Positions 30,997 to 42,270 of a DNA stretch of 64,000 nt are shown here, piece by piece. Position 1 is the first letter of the stretch; each line of letters opens with the position of its first letter. This DNA is from Lathyrus oleraceus (lineage: Eukaryota; Streptophyta; Magnoliopsida; Fabales; Fabaceae). The notes under the pieces are model-generated. The model had not been told where the DNA came from and ran no database searches. It saw nothing but the letters and a program-made list of their open reading frames with translations. The position numbers were made by a program, and so were the translations under genes. The stretch lies in contig NC_066581.1 in assembly GCF_024323335.1 (NCBI RefSeq), positions 229,664,539-229,728,538 of the forward strand, read 5' to 3'.

Positions 30997-33900
30997 TGTC
31001 GCATCACGCGAAAAACCGGCGGGAGAACAAGACACAACAGAGCCGCCACCGTGCGTTATTTATCCCAAAAGAGGGAAAGGAAACGCTCAGAGTAAACCTG
31101 GAAAAGACGTGGTCTCGCGACCAAAGAGAATGGGTTCAGGAGTCGGTTATGCGGAGGGAAGGTATTAGCACCCCTACGCATCCGTAGTACTCTACGGGAT
31201 CCACGCACAAAAGGAAGGAAAATTGGTTGCTAAAACACTGCTCACACACACACACTGGCTGAAAGAGACACAAGAAAACAAGACTGGAACTGACTCGGTA
31301 GGATGTCGCATCCTGGGCCTACTTAGTCTATCAAGCATAGACATCAGAGTCGAAGTAGTTCGGACTGGGGAAACGACACATGCTCGCTAGGATATCGCAT
31401 CCTATGCATACGTATCTCCTTGGACGAAGGAGAATCAGAGCATTCGTAGCTCGGCTGACACGCACAAAAACAAACACAGGCAAAGGCAAACATGGAGCCT
31501 GAATGCCAATCACTGGACTTACATCAGCATCCGAACCAAAACACACGCACACTGGAACCCAAATGCCACTCGATGGACTTACATCAGCTTCCAAGCACAC
31601 AACAGGACAAAACAAAGACACAGGCGCCCGGAGAGATCAACTCAATCTCCTGCCTACGTACCTCATCTGGTATGAGGATCAGGGCGACGTAGTTCCCCTA
31701 CGGAGGGATAAAGGACTAGCCTAACCAGATAACAGAGGGAGACATAACACTAGGGAGACTACGACTCGAGCCTAGATGTTATCATGCAAATTCATCCCTA
31801 AGTTAAGGTTTCTAGCTAACTGGCACAGGGAGCCAGCCTATCTTAGTCATGACTTGCACAGGAAGCAAGCCACACACACACTTAACTCGCACAGGAAGCA
31901 AGCCAAGCAAAACCTAACTTGCACAGGAAGCAAGTCTAAACTAACCCTAACTTGCACAGGAAGCAAGTCAAACAAACATACAAGCACAGATAGCACACAC
32001 TATACACAAGCAAGTGGCTCAAACAAGGGTTAGGTTTTAGTCGAGGGGTCATATCAACCTCAACAAACAAACCTCTGGAACTGGGTGAATGTGCTCTTAA
32101 CCTTGCCATTGAGGGGCTAAGGTGAAGCAGATGAAAGGTGAGTGAAGATAAGACTTCACAGCTCTTATCCCTGGCCTGGGAGAGCTCAAGACAAGAATGT
32201 GTGGGTTCAGAAAGTGGGAACCCTTCTACACATTTAAAACTGACTCAACTGTACAATTGTACAAGATCTTGGGTTTGTATCTACAATGCATCAACACAGT
32301 GATGTGAGCAAAGCAGATGACACACAGAATAGCAGGGGATAGATTGCATATCCCTTGGGTTCTGCCAATTGCCTCTTCACTTAGGAGGTCTTTGACTCTA
32401 TGCAAGGACAAAATTAAACATCCACAAACATTGCCTCTTAAGGAGGACTTCAGACAGTTGCCTGGCCAAGTAACAGGCCAGGTCTTCCAGACTACATGAA
32501 GAAAAAGAGATATACCTCAATGCAAATTGCTTATACAAGCAAAGCAAAGCAAAAAGTTCACAAGGAACTAAGCAACTAAAAGCACCTGAAACAGTCAAGC
32601 AGATGTTAGTATGCAACTTCAAACAAAGCAAAAAGAAACAGACACCAACAGTTAATTAGAGGCAAATGGATGTGCAAGGCATAAGGCCTAAGGCATGTGA
32701 GCCAAGCCACCTACAAAACAAACAAGTTAGACAATGATGTTCAAGAAAGCTCAATCAAAAAGAATTGGTCTCATTGGTCATTTGTCGGTCAACCTGAAAA
32801 CATAAGCTCAAAGGTGAGTAACAGGACCACTAGGACAAGCCTAGGGTCAAAAGAGAATGAAAAAGTTAAAACAACAAAGGGCAAGTATCCAAAATCATGT
32901 TCAAACATTCAAGAAACAAAACCAATTGGGTTCACATTCATATCAATCACCATCATCATTTCATGAACAATTTAGGTCAAGGTATAGCAAACAGAAGCTC
33001 ATAGAAGTCAACAGCAAGATTTAACTCAAAAGCAACCTTAAACATTTCCAAAAATCACCAAATAAATCATGATCAATCACAACCCACAGCATGGTAAGCC
33101 TGTCAAATTTCATCTCATTTGGACAAGTGGAAGGCAGTCAATGAAAATCAGGAAGTCAAAGCAATTTTGAACATGCTCAAAGAAGTCAACCAAACATGCA
33201 TCAACTTGAAAAATTCATAAATCAGGAATGGTGTATGAGAAATGAATGGGACTAAGACCATGGCAAAGATTAGGATGTCTAGCTATCTCATGTAAAATTT
33301 CATGTCCATCTAATAAAGTATGAGAATTTCACAAATGGAATGGCAAGATGTGTCACACAAAGTCAACAATTGACTAGACAGGGGAGAAAAATCTCAAACA
33401 ATTAGGAAATGGCATAATTAATTCCAAGAAAGTCACAAGTCAACTAGACATATAAGAGAAGGTTCATGCAAAAATTCAAACCAATTTGAGTTCAAGAAGC
33501 ATGGTAATGAAAATCATGAAGTTGGACATCAATGGTGTGACACAAATTGTCACACCCTAATTCAAAAATTCATAACTCACAAACCAGCAATGATAAATTC
33601 ACAAACTCTACACCAAAATCACCATGAGTGTGTCTAGTTTAAGCACAAAAAATTTGGGAGCCATTGGATAAAGTATCATCATTTCACAAATGTTTTGGCA
33701 AGATGTACAAAATATTCATACATGAACAAAACCCTAGTACATTTAATTTTCCATATGAGCATAATTTGAATAAAAATGCATATAAAAAACTAGATGAAAA
33801 ATGGAGGATAATGCAAAAAGTCCCATCCCAATTGGATCATCCCTTAATTATTTATGAAATTTTGAAGATTGTAAAGAAAATAGAATAAAAAAATTAAATA

Positions 33901-35892
33901 AAACAAATAATGATTATTCATGAGAAAATAAAACAAAATAGAAGCAGCCCACGGGATCGAACCGTGTCACCCAGGCTCGGCATGCTTCGCTTGCAACAAA
34001 ACACAGCGTTTTGTTCAAGTGGCCAGTCAACGGGGCCCGGTCAACTAAGCTGCAGCCAATAGCGCGCCTGCGGAAAGGTCTTGCTGGACCAATGGAAACG
34101 CTTCTTCAGAAAACCTCAGGCAGCGCATAACAACAAAACCCTTATGGATCAAAAGCAACTTTTGGCAGCAACATTACAGTTCCAGTATCACACGTTCAAC
34201 TTGTAATTTCCAGCAGAAAATAATTTGCAACCAAAATCAAAAACAGATATACCAATCAATCGATCTCACCACGTACATCAACAAGACAACAATGGTTTGG
34301 CCTAACTCTCACTACTAAACACGAATCGAGCACAAGAAGGTTTGAACACCAAACTTACAATCATGATAACTCCTTCAAATCTTAATGAAATTAAAAAACA
34401 ACAAGTGCAACACACTCCTTAATCAAAGATCTATCCCAAGCACATCATAATTTCAAGAATGGTAAGGAATGATTTCTAACCTTCCAATGATGGCAGACTT
34501 GGAATAGTGAGTTTTGAGCTTCGAAAGGTGGAAACAGAAGCTTTACAAGGTTCAGGTAGATGAATGGTTGGACGATTTCAGCTCAGTTGTGTTCCATTTT
34601 CCTCTAACCACAATCTGCCATGGATGATGCTTTGAAAAACCAGTCCAGCAAAACAGCCTTACAGTTGGAGAATGATGGTTGAAACAGGTTCACAATGTTG
34701 TATGGATATTGTTTTAAGCAAGGCAAGGTTCAGTTCTTTGAGAGTTTTTGACAGATTTTGGAAAAATGCAAAAATGAAGTTTTTTGAGAATGAGTGAACA
34801 AAGGTTTTTTCTGTGATATCTTGTGGCTGCAACTAGGGTTTGTAAATGACAGAAAATCATGATAAAATCTGCTGTTTGATGTTACAAATCCAAGTCCATG
34901 AAAAGGTGGGATAGAGTTAGTAGAAAGTGTACTTTTTTTCCAATTTTCAAGCAAGTTGGCATGGGTGTATGTACTGCATGAATTTGACTTTGTAACATGA
35001 CCAAAACATGATTTCTGAACATATTTGATTGGTAGAATTGATTAGAAATGGTTAATTTTGAAACTCACTTTTGTACCATACTTGAAATCAATTCATGCAA
35101 GTCCAAAAATGCCATTTTGATTGGTAATGTTTTGATGCATGAAAGTTACATTTTTGGAAAGAGGGGATCAAATGTGACTTGTAGGAAAAAACCCCACCCA
35201 AATTGGCCAAATGGTTTGGGAGATATGGCCTTTTGAAGTTCAAGAATTTTTGAAAATGAATTGATCATAACTTGCCAACCATACATGGGAATTGAGTGTT
35301 CTTGGACTTTTTGGAAATGGGAGAACAAGATCTTCAACTTTCATGTTGGGCAAAAATTCATTTGAAGCTTGTATCATGATGTAAGTTTGAGGATCAAGAC
35401 TTTCCATTTTTGGCAGGTTTCAATTACAGGTCCAGTTTCCATTTTTGGAAATTTCTGATCTGGCTTCAAATTCTTCCATGATGGTGTTTGACATGATATA
35501 TGAGGTCTATTTGGACATGAATAAGCTCTCTCAAACCAAATCCAACCATCAAAACCATAAAATCAGACACAGTTGACCAAGTTTGACTTTTTAGGGTTTC
35601 TGACTGATTGTGCATGAACTGATGACTTCTGAACATCCAATCCTTGACCAAAACACTTCAAATGGATCCCCAAGTCATGTGAACATGTTGGACCAACCCT
35701 AGGGCCTTGGCTCCTTAAGAATTGTGCTTGCTTGCTTGACTGACTGATCTCCTGATCAGTTTGACCTAATTCCTTGATTGGCTTGCACTTGAGGCAAATG
35801 GGACAATGCAATGCTATGCAGTGGACCATGTTATGCTATGACCTAATATGAGAATGTATGTACAATGATAGGTGCAAATTTGAGGTGCTACA
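30997..35892 (-). repeat. 3' LTR of Ogre E
   Basis: This LTR of 4896 bp is bounded by TGTCGC on the left and GTGCTACA on the right (plus strand). It lies next to the polypurine tract on one side and a PBS on the other. It contains the dyad at 33534-33556, hairpins at 31182-31197 and 31661-31677, the ACTTGC array near 31811-31970, and a tRNA T-arm-like hairpin at 33950-33966. Confidence 0.93.
33950..33966 (-). other. tRNA T-arm-like hairpin in E LTR
   Basis: The minus strand reads CACGG-TTCGATC-CCGTG, preceded by the context that makes a pol III B-box (GGTTCGATCC). It is also at 51407-51423 in the other E LTR. I cannot recognise it at the matching place in B's LTRs. No A box or acceptor stem is seen, so it is not a tRNA gene. 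Confidence 0.55.
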
Positions 35893-35904
35893 GCTGCCCC
35901 TATT
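35893..35904 (-). promoter_or_regulatory. polypurine tract of Ogre E
   Basis: The minus strand reads AATAGGGGCAGC immediately before the 3' LTR, identical to B. Confidence 0.82.
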
Positions 35905-36026
35905 CAATCAGCTGGGAACCCGAATGGATGAGAGAAACGGCTGTCAGACCTTTAGGGTAAACAGGGATTGAATACCAAAGAACCGTAGAAATTTGCACTC
36001 TGCCGGATATGATACAGGAAGAACCA

Positions 36027-37135
36027 CGTCATTTACCGATGACGCCTGCAATTGACGACTTCAGAAAGACGAAACCAATTACCGATGGTTAGAAACTGGA
36101 AACTTGATATTTACCGATATCAACTTTAGCAAGACCATTTACCGATGGCTGCTGGGAAACAAATCTGATGTAAAAGGAAGCAAGACCATTTACCGATGGT
36201 GGCTTCAAAGAAACTTGACATTTACCGATATCAACTTCAACTTGACCATTTACCGATGGCTACCGCAACTGGGGATCTGATATTTACCGATATCGAAGAA
36301 AACGGGGCCATTTACCGATGGCGGATAAAACTGGGCATTCAATATTTACCGATATCGAAGCATACGGGGCCATTTACCGATGGTGTCTCCACTTGGGGAG
36401 GAACAAAATCTTTGTGGTGTAATCAGACAAGACGTTTACCGACGACTTCTGGGGATCTTGATTTTATCAACAAGGAAACAAAGCATAACCAGACATTTAC
36501 CGATGACTGGGATGAGACTCGACGTTTACCGACATCGAAAGATGATGTTTACCGACATCCAAAAACGACCAGACATTTACCGATGACCGGGGAACACGTC
36601 ACTAAAGGAAAACGAATATTTGCAACTGGAAACCAGATAGGACATTTACCGATGACTCTACTGGGGATTCCTAGCTGGGGATTATCAGACATTTACCGAT
36701 GACTGCAGAAAAGACTCGATGTTTACCGACATCGAAAGATGATGTTTACCGACATCAAAAAATGACCAGACATTTACCGATGACTGGGGAGAAAACCCGA
36801 TGTTTACAGACACCGAAACAATGGTGTTTACAGACACCAACAATAATGACCAGACATTTACTGATGACTGGAGAGAATACCCGATGTTTACAGACACCGA
36901 AACAATGGTGTTGACCGACACCAAAAATGATGACCAGACATTTACTGATGACTGGAGAGAAAACCCGATGTTTATAGACACCGAACAATGGTGTTTACCG
37001 ACACCAAAAATGATGACCAGACATTTACTGATGACTGGGGAGAAAACCCGATGTTTACAGACACCGAAACAATGGTGTTTACCGACACCAAACAAAGAAA
37101 CACACACGGGTGCTGGCATGACACTTACCGGTATC
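36027..37135 (-). repeat. 3' UTR tandem hairpin array, core CGGTAA (E)
   Basis: There are about 33 units, written TTACCG on the plus strand. The arms pair as in B but in other proportions. They include CGTCAT/ATGACG, TTGATAT/ATATCAA, CGATGT/ACATCG and GGTGT/ACACC. The pol-proximal half is dominated by GTGT/ATGT types, several with a CTGTAA core. The LTR-proximal half has the CCAT and GATAT types. Confidence 0.87.
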
Positions 37136-38330
37136 ACAGGAACGACTTTTAGATATGTCAAGGCAAGGCTGATCACTTGCTGGGGGTCTCACTGGGGAGA
37201 AACAAACTTTCTGTCACCAACGGGTGAGGTAATAAACCTCTGTGGGGATATCAATCCTGAATGCTGTCAAGAGCAACTGTAGCAGACTTGCTGTGCTGAT
37301 GTTGAATAAAGATGATCCGCCTCTGCTGGGGATACGGTCTGGTGAGGTTAACACATGAATGCATATGTTTGATTTTTTTCTATGGCGTAATGCTCCATAA
37401 GGAATGGGAATGCTACGCAGTTTGAGGATGCAATGATTACTACATGCAAGATGCAAAATGATGAAAAACTCCGGCTGGGGAGCCAAAACTGATTGGGTAC
37501 TCCAACTCTGCGGGAAGACTCTGCAGGGAGAGCAACGACTTCTCACTCATGTTGGAGAATAGCACTGCTGCTGGGGAAAGGTAAACTCCGCTGGGGATAT
37601 CCTTCAGTCCACAGATAGGATAAATGCTGGAGATAAATTTCAATGAACCAGCCTCACTCGGGGAGGAAATCGGCAAATACAGGCCTGTTGGGGATAGGCA
37701 ATCCTTAGATCTGTTGGGGAATAGAAGGCACTATCCACAGACGTCTCCGCAGGGGAACATAGCTCTGATAGCTTCCAAACTTGCTTGGGGAGAATATCTG
37801 TTGAGGAAACGTCCTCACAGATGCCAACCTGAAAAACAGCGCAACAAAATGCCCCCAGGGGATACATGGACAAGATACGCTCAAGTGTCCTCAACATTCA
37901 AAATGATTTTCAAATGTTTTGTCATCCTGCAAGCTATTGTGTAGCCTTCATGTTCTTATATGCAATGCTTATCAAAAATTCGGACATTTTTGCAAACAAA
38001 ACAGTAAAAATAAAAACAAAAGAGCCATTTATTTGAATAACGACTTTTATTGATTGAAAATGTGCCTGAAAAGGCGAATACATTGGGAGGCAATTCCTAG
38101 AAAGAGGTAATTGCGCACAAAAGGAAAAATCTATCCTAATGGCAATGTGAACACGGCATCCACTATTTCCCAATTCTGTTATAACTCACAGATCATCAGT
38201 TTTCCTCCGAACTCCTTGCTTTCTGAGAAGAATGACTGGACGGGTCACATCTTTCGAGATGGCAGACGACAAAGCTCGATGAAGTACAGACAACTCAGAC
38301 TGTAGTCTTCGCTTTAATCCCTCTTTTGGC
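37136..38330 (-). other. 3' UTR of Ogre E with PBS-complement-like motifs
   Basis: The coding strand carries repeated TCCCCAGC(A/G)GAG-like motifs, seen as CTCTGCTGGGG, CTCCGCTGGGG and similar on the plus strand (for example near 37321 and 37585). It also contains the 18-mer that patched B's RT (about 38033-38050). No ORF is conserved with B. Confidence 0.65.
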
Positions 38331-38525
38331 TGGATCGTCCTTTCGGGTTTTCAATCCACCGGGATACCCATTTTTGCCTAAGCCGCCCTTGCGGGTTTTC
38401 GACTTACCGGGTGTACAAATTCTTTTCATTTTTATCCCTAATTTTTGCCCGAACCTTTTCTTTCTGTTTTTTGGTTCGCCGGGATGCCCTTTTTTTGCCT
38501 GGACTCTTTTTTCTTTTTTGTCCAG
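38331..38525 (-). other. four stem-loop modules after pol (E copy)
   Basis: The same four stems as in B lie here. Stem 1 pairs 38520-38525 with 38499-38504, stem 2 pairs 38473-38478 with 38450-38455, stem 3 pairs 38403-38406 with 38379-38382, and stem 4 pairs 38354-38358 with 38331-38335. The spacers differ from B by several substitutions while the stems are unchanged. Module 4 has one mismatch in its inner GGG. Confidence 0.7.
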
Positions 38526-38534
38526 CGGGTCAAT

Positions 38535-41500
38535 TTATGTGAAGTATTTTTTTACTACATCTGAGTTAACAGGAGACGGAAAATCTTCACCATCCATAGT
38601 TGTAAGCATCAAGGCTCCACCGGAGAATACCTTTTTCACAACATACGGACCTTCATAATTAGGAGTCCACTTGCCCCTGTTATCTGCACCGGGAGGGAGG
38701 ATCCTCTTCAAAACTAGATCACCGATCTGATAGCTTTGAGGACGCACTTTCTGATCAAAGGCTCGCTTCATCCTTCGCTGATACAACTGTCCATGGCATA
38801 CAGCTGCTAGCCGTCTCTCCTCGATAAGGCTCAACTCGTTAAACCTTGTTCGAATCCACTCGGCTTCGTCCAGCTTGACATCCAATAAAACTCTCAGAGA
38901 AGGGATCTCCACTTCAACAGGTAGGACAACTTCCATACCATACACAAGGGAGTAAGGGGTTGCCCCGGTCGACGTACGTACTGAGGTACGGTACCCATGC
39001 AAAGCGAAAGGCAGCATCTCATGCCAATCCTTGTACGTAACGACCATCTTCTGCACAATCTTCTTGATATTCTTGTTTGCCGCTTCTACAGCACCATTCA
39101 TCTTCGGTCTGTAAGGAGAAGAATTGTGATGTTCAATCTTGAAATCTTTACAAAGCTCTTTCATCATCTTGTTGTTGAGATTCGAACCATTGTCAGTGAT
39201 GATTCTCTCAGGAACTCCATAACGACATATGATTTCTTTCTTGATGAACCGGGTAACCACTTGTTTGGTAACGTTAGCATAGGAAGCTGCTTCCACCCAT
39301 TTGGTGAAATAGTCAATCACAACCAAGATGAAGCGATGTCCATTCGAAGCAGTAGGCTCAATCTTCCCAATCATATCAATGCCCCACATGGCAAACGGCC
39401 AAGGCGAATTCATGACATTCAGAGGGCTTGGTGGTACATGCACCTTATCAGCATAAATTTGACACTTATGGCACTTCCGAGCATACTTGAAACAATCGGA
39501 TTCCATAGTCATCCAGTAATAACCCGCTCTCAACAATTTCTTAGCCATTGCATGTCCGCCGGCATGAGTACCGAAGGAACCTTCATGAACTTCCTGCATT
39601 AACATGTCCGCCTCGGGTCTGTCCACGCATCTGAGCAAGACCATGTCAAAGTTTCTCTTATACAACACATCATCCTGATTCAAATAGAAGCTTCCAGCTA
39701 GCCTTCTCAGGGTTTTCTTGTCATTCTTCGACGCACCTTCAGGATACTCCTGAGTCTTGAGGAAGTTCTTGATGTCATAATACCACGGCTTCTCATCAAT
39801 CACAACAGACTCGGCTGCAAACACATACGCAGGCCTCTCGAGTTGATTCACCGCAACATGTGGCACATGATTCCACCAATGAACTTTGATCATAGATGAC
39901 AAAGTAGCCAAGGCATCAGCCATTTGATTCTCATCCCGGGGGACATGATGCAACTTCACCTTCTTGAAGAACGTCAGTATTCTTCTGGTGTAATCTCTAT
40001 ACGGAATCAAATGCGGCTGATTCGTATTCCAATCTCCATTGACTTGATTGACCACTAAAGCGGAATCTCCAAATATATCAAGAGTTTTGATCCTCAGATC
40101 AATGGCTTCTTCTATCCCCATGATACAAGCCTCATACTCAGCTTCGTTGTTGGTGACGTCAAACGTCAATCTGGCAGAAAAAGGTATATGAGCACCTTTA
40201 GGATTAATCAATACTGCCCCAACACCGTTACCATTCATATTCACAGCCCCATCAAACATCAGTGTCCATTTGTCATCCGGGTCCGGTCCTTCCTCGACAA
40301 GAGGCTCTTCGCAATCTTTCATCTTAAGATACATGATGTCTTCATCAGGGAATTCAAACATCATAGGCTGATAGTCATCAATCGGTTGTTCGGCGAGGTA
40401 GTCTGACAGAATACTACCTTTGATGGCCTTTTGTGACGTGTACTGAATATCATATTCTGTTAGAATCATCTGCCAACGAGCAACGCGTCCGGTGAGAGCC
40501 GGCTTCTCAAAGATGTACTTCACTGGATCCATCTTAGAAATCAATAAGGTAGTATGGTTCAACATATACTGCCTTAGTCTGCGAGCAGCCCAGGCCAAAG
40601 CACAGCAAGTTTTCTCGAGCAGTGAATATCTTGTTTCACAGTCGGTAAACTTTTTACTAAGGTAGTATATGGCATGCTCTTTTCGACCAGACTCGTCATG
40701 TTGTCCGAATACACACCCCATCGAGTTCTCAGTCACTGACAGGTACATTATCAGAGGTCTCCCTGGAACTGGAGGTATAAGGATTGGAGGTTTCTGTAAA
40801 TACTCTTTAATCTTGTCAAAAGCTTTCTGACAATCATCATTCCACTTGATCGCTTGATTCTTTCTAAGCAGTTTGAAAATTGGTTCGCACGTGGCTGTTA
40901 GATGAGATATGAACCTTGCAATGTAGTTCAATCTCCCTAAAAACCCACGGACTTGCTTCTCCGTTTTCGGTTCAGGCATCTCTTGAATAGCTTTGACTTT
41001 CGCTGGATCAACCTCAATCCCTTTCTCACTGACAATGAAGCCTAAAAGCTTCCCTGATCTCACCCCAAACGTACACTTGTTCGGATTCAACCTCAGCTTG
41101 AACTTTCTCAACCGGTCAAACAGCTTCTGCAAATTAACCAGGTGCTCCTCTTCTGTCTGCGACTTCGCAATCATATCATCTACGTACACTTCAATTTCTT
41201 TGTGCATCATGTCATGAAAGAGAGTCGTCATTGCCCTCTGATAGGTAGCACCAGCATTCTTTAGCCCAAATGGCATCACCTTATAGCAGAACGTGCCCCA
41301 AGGTGTAATGAATGTCGTCTTTTCCATGTCCTCTGGCGCCATCTTGATCTGATTATATCCGGAGAAACCATCCATGAAAGAGAATACCGAGGATTGAGCC
41401 GTATTATCAACCAATACATCAATGTGAGGTAATGGGAAATCATCTTTCGGACTCGCTCTATTCAAATCTCGGTAATCGACACACATTCTGACTTTGCCAT

Positions 41501-42012
41501 CCTTCTTCGGCACAGGAACGATGTTGGCCACCCATGGGGGGTAACTTGTAACAGCCAAAAAACCCGCATCCCACTGCTTCTGAACCTCTTCCTTGATCTT
41601 AGTTGCCATGTCAGGACTCGTTCTACGAAGCTTCTGCTTGACCGAAGGACATCCTTCTCTAAGAGGTAATCGATGCACCACAATGTCTGTATCTAAACCA
41701 GGCATATCTTGATATGACCAGGCGAATATCTCCACATATTCTCTCAGCATCTCAATCAGCCTCCTCTTGACAGAGTCCTCTAAAGCAGCCCCAATCTTGA
41801 TTTCTCTTTTGGCGTCCTCAGTACCCAAATTAACAACCTCCAACTCCTCCTGATGAGGTTGGATGACCCTTTCCTCCTGCTTCAGTAATCTGACCAATTC
41901 TGCAGGGAGTTCACAGTCTTCCTCACTCTCCTCTTCAGCTTGGTAGATGGGATTGTCGAAATCATACTGAGCCATAACAGAACTGTTCATAGTGAATGCC
42001 ATAAGATCGCTT
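38535..42012 (-). CDS. Ogre pol exon: RT, RNase H, archaeal-like RNase H, integrase
   Basis: This is the second exon of the Gag-Pol polyprotein. Residues are numbered from the Met of MAFTMNSS at 42002. RT lies at ~140-330, with D211 (FMDGF) and YVDD at 273-276. A first RNase H region at ~415-540 lacks the usual YTDAS aspartate (it reads MYLSVTE), so it is probably inactive. An archaeal-like RNase H lies at ~578-705 with D584, E623, D646 and D696, a Tat-lineage feature. Integrase has a zinc finger (H806, H813, C844, C847) and catalytic D876, D937 and E973, spaced as DD35E. A C-terminal GPY-like module (YEGPYVVKKV) follows. The frame is fully open. It needs splicing to 42271 to be fused to Gag-protease. 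Confidence 0.93.
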
Positions 42013-42270
42013 CTGCATGTTTAATGCTTTGTTTTAGAAAAAGAGTTCAATAAAGTCACAAAAAACAAAAACATTGCCATTTTTATTGTTTTTTTTTTTG
42101 AAAAAAAATGAAAACAAAAAATAGAAAGACAGGGATCACAAGGTTTGATTGCAAAAAATGTCCTTCATTAATGATAATCATTAAAACATGATGAGGCCCT
42201 ACAATGAATCACTACGCCTTGGGCAGATCGTAGGATTTTCATGCAAAATGAAAAAACAACAGAAAATTAC
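42013..42270 (-). other. Ogre intron (copy E)
   Basis: A 258 bp intron on the minus strand runs from GTAATTTTCT to ACATGCAG. Exons 42271-45584 and 38535-42012 sum to 6792 bases, a multiple of three (2264 codons with the stop). Unspliced RNA stops at once in the intron and gives only Gag-protease. Confidence 0.87.

Noticed and set aside
33950..33966. Possible tRNA gene on the minus strand
   Set aside because: Only a T-arm-like hairpin is present. I find no acceptor stem, D-arm or anticodon arm around it.
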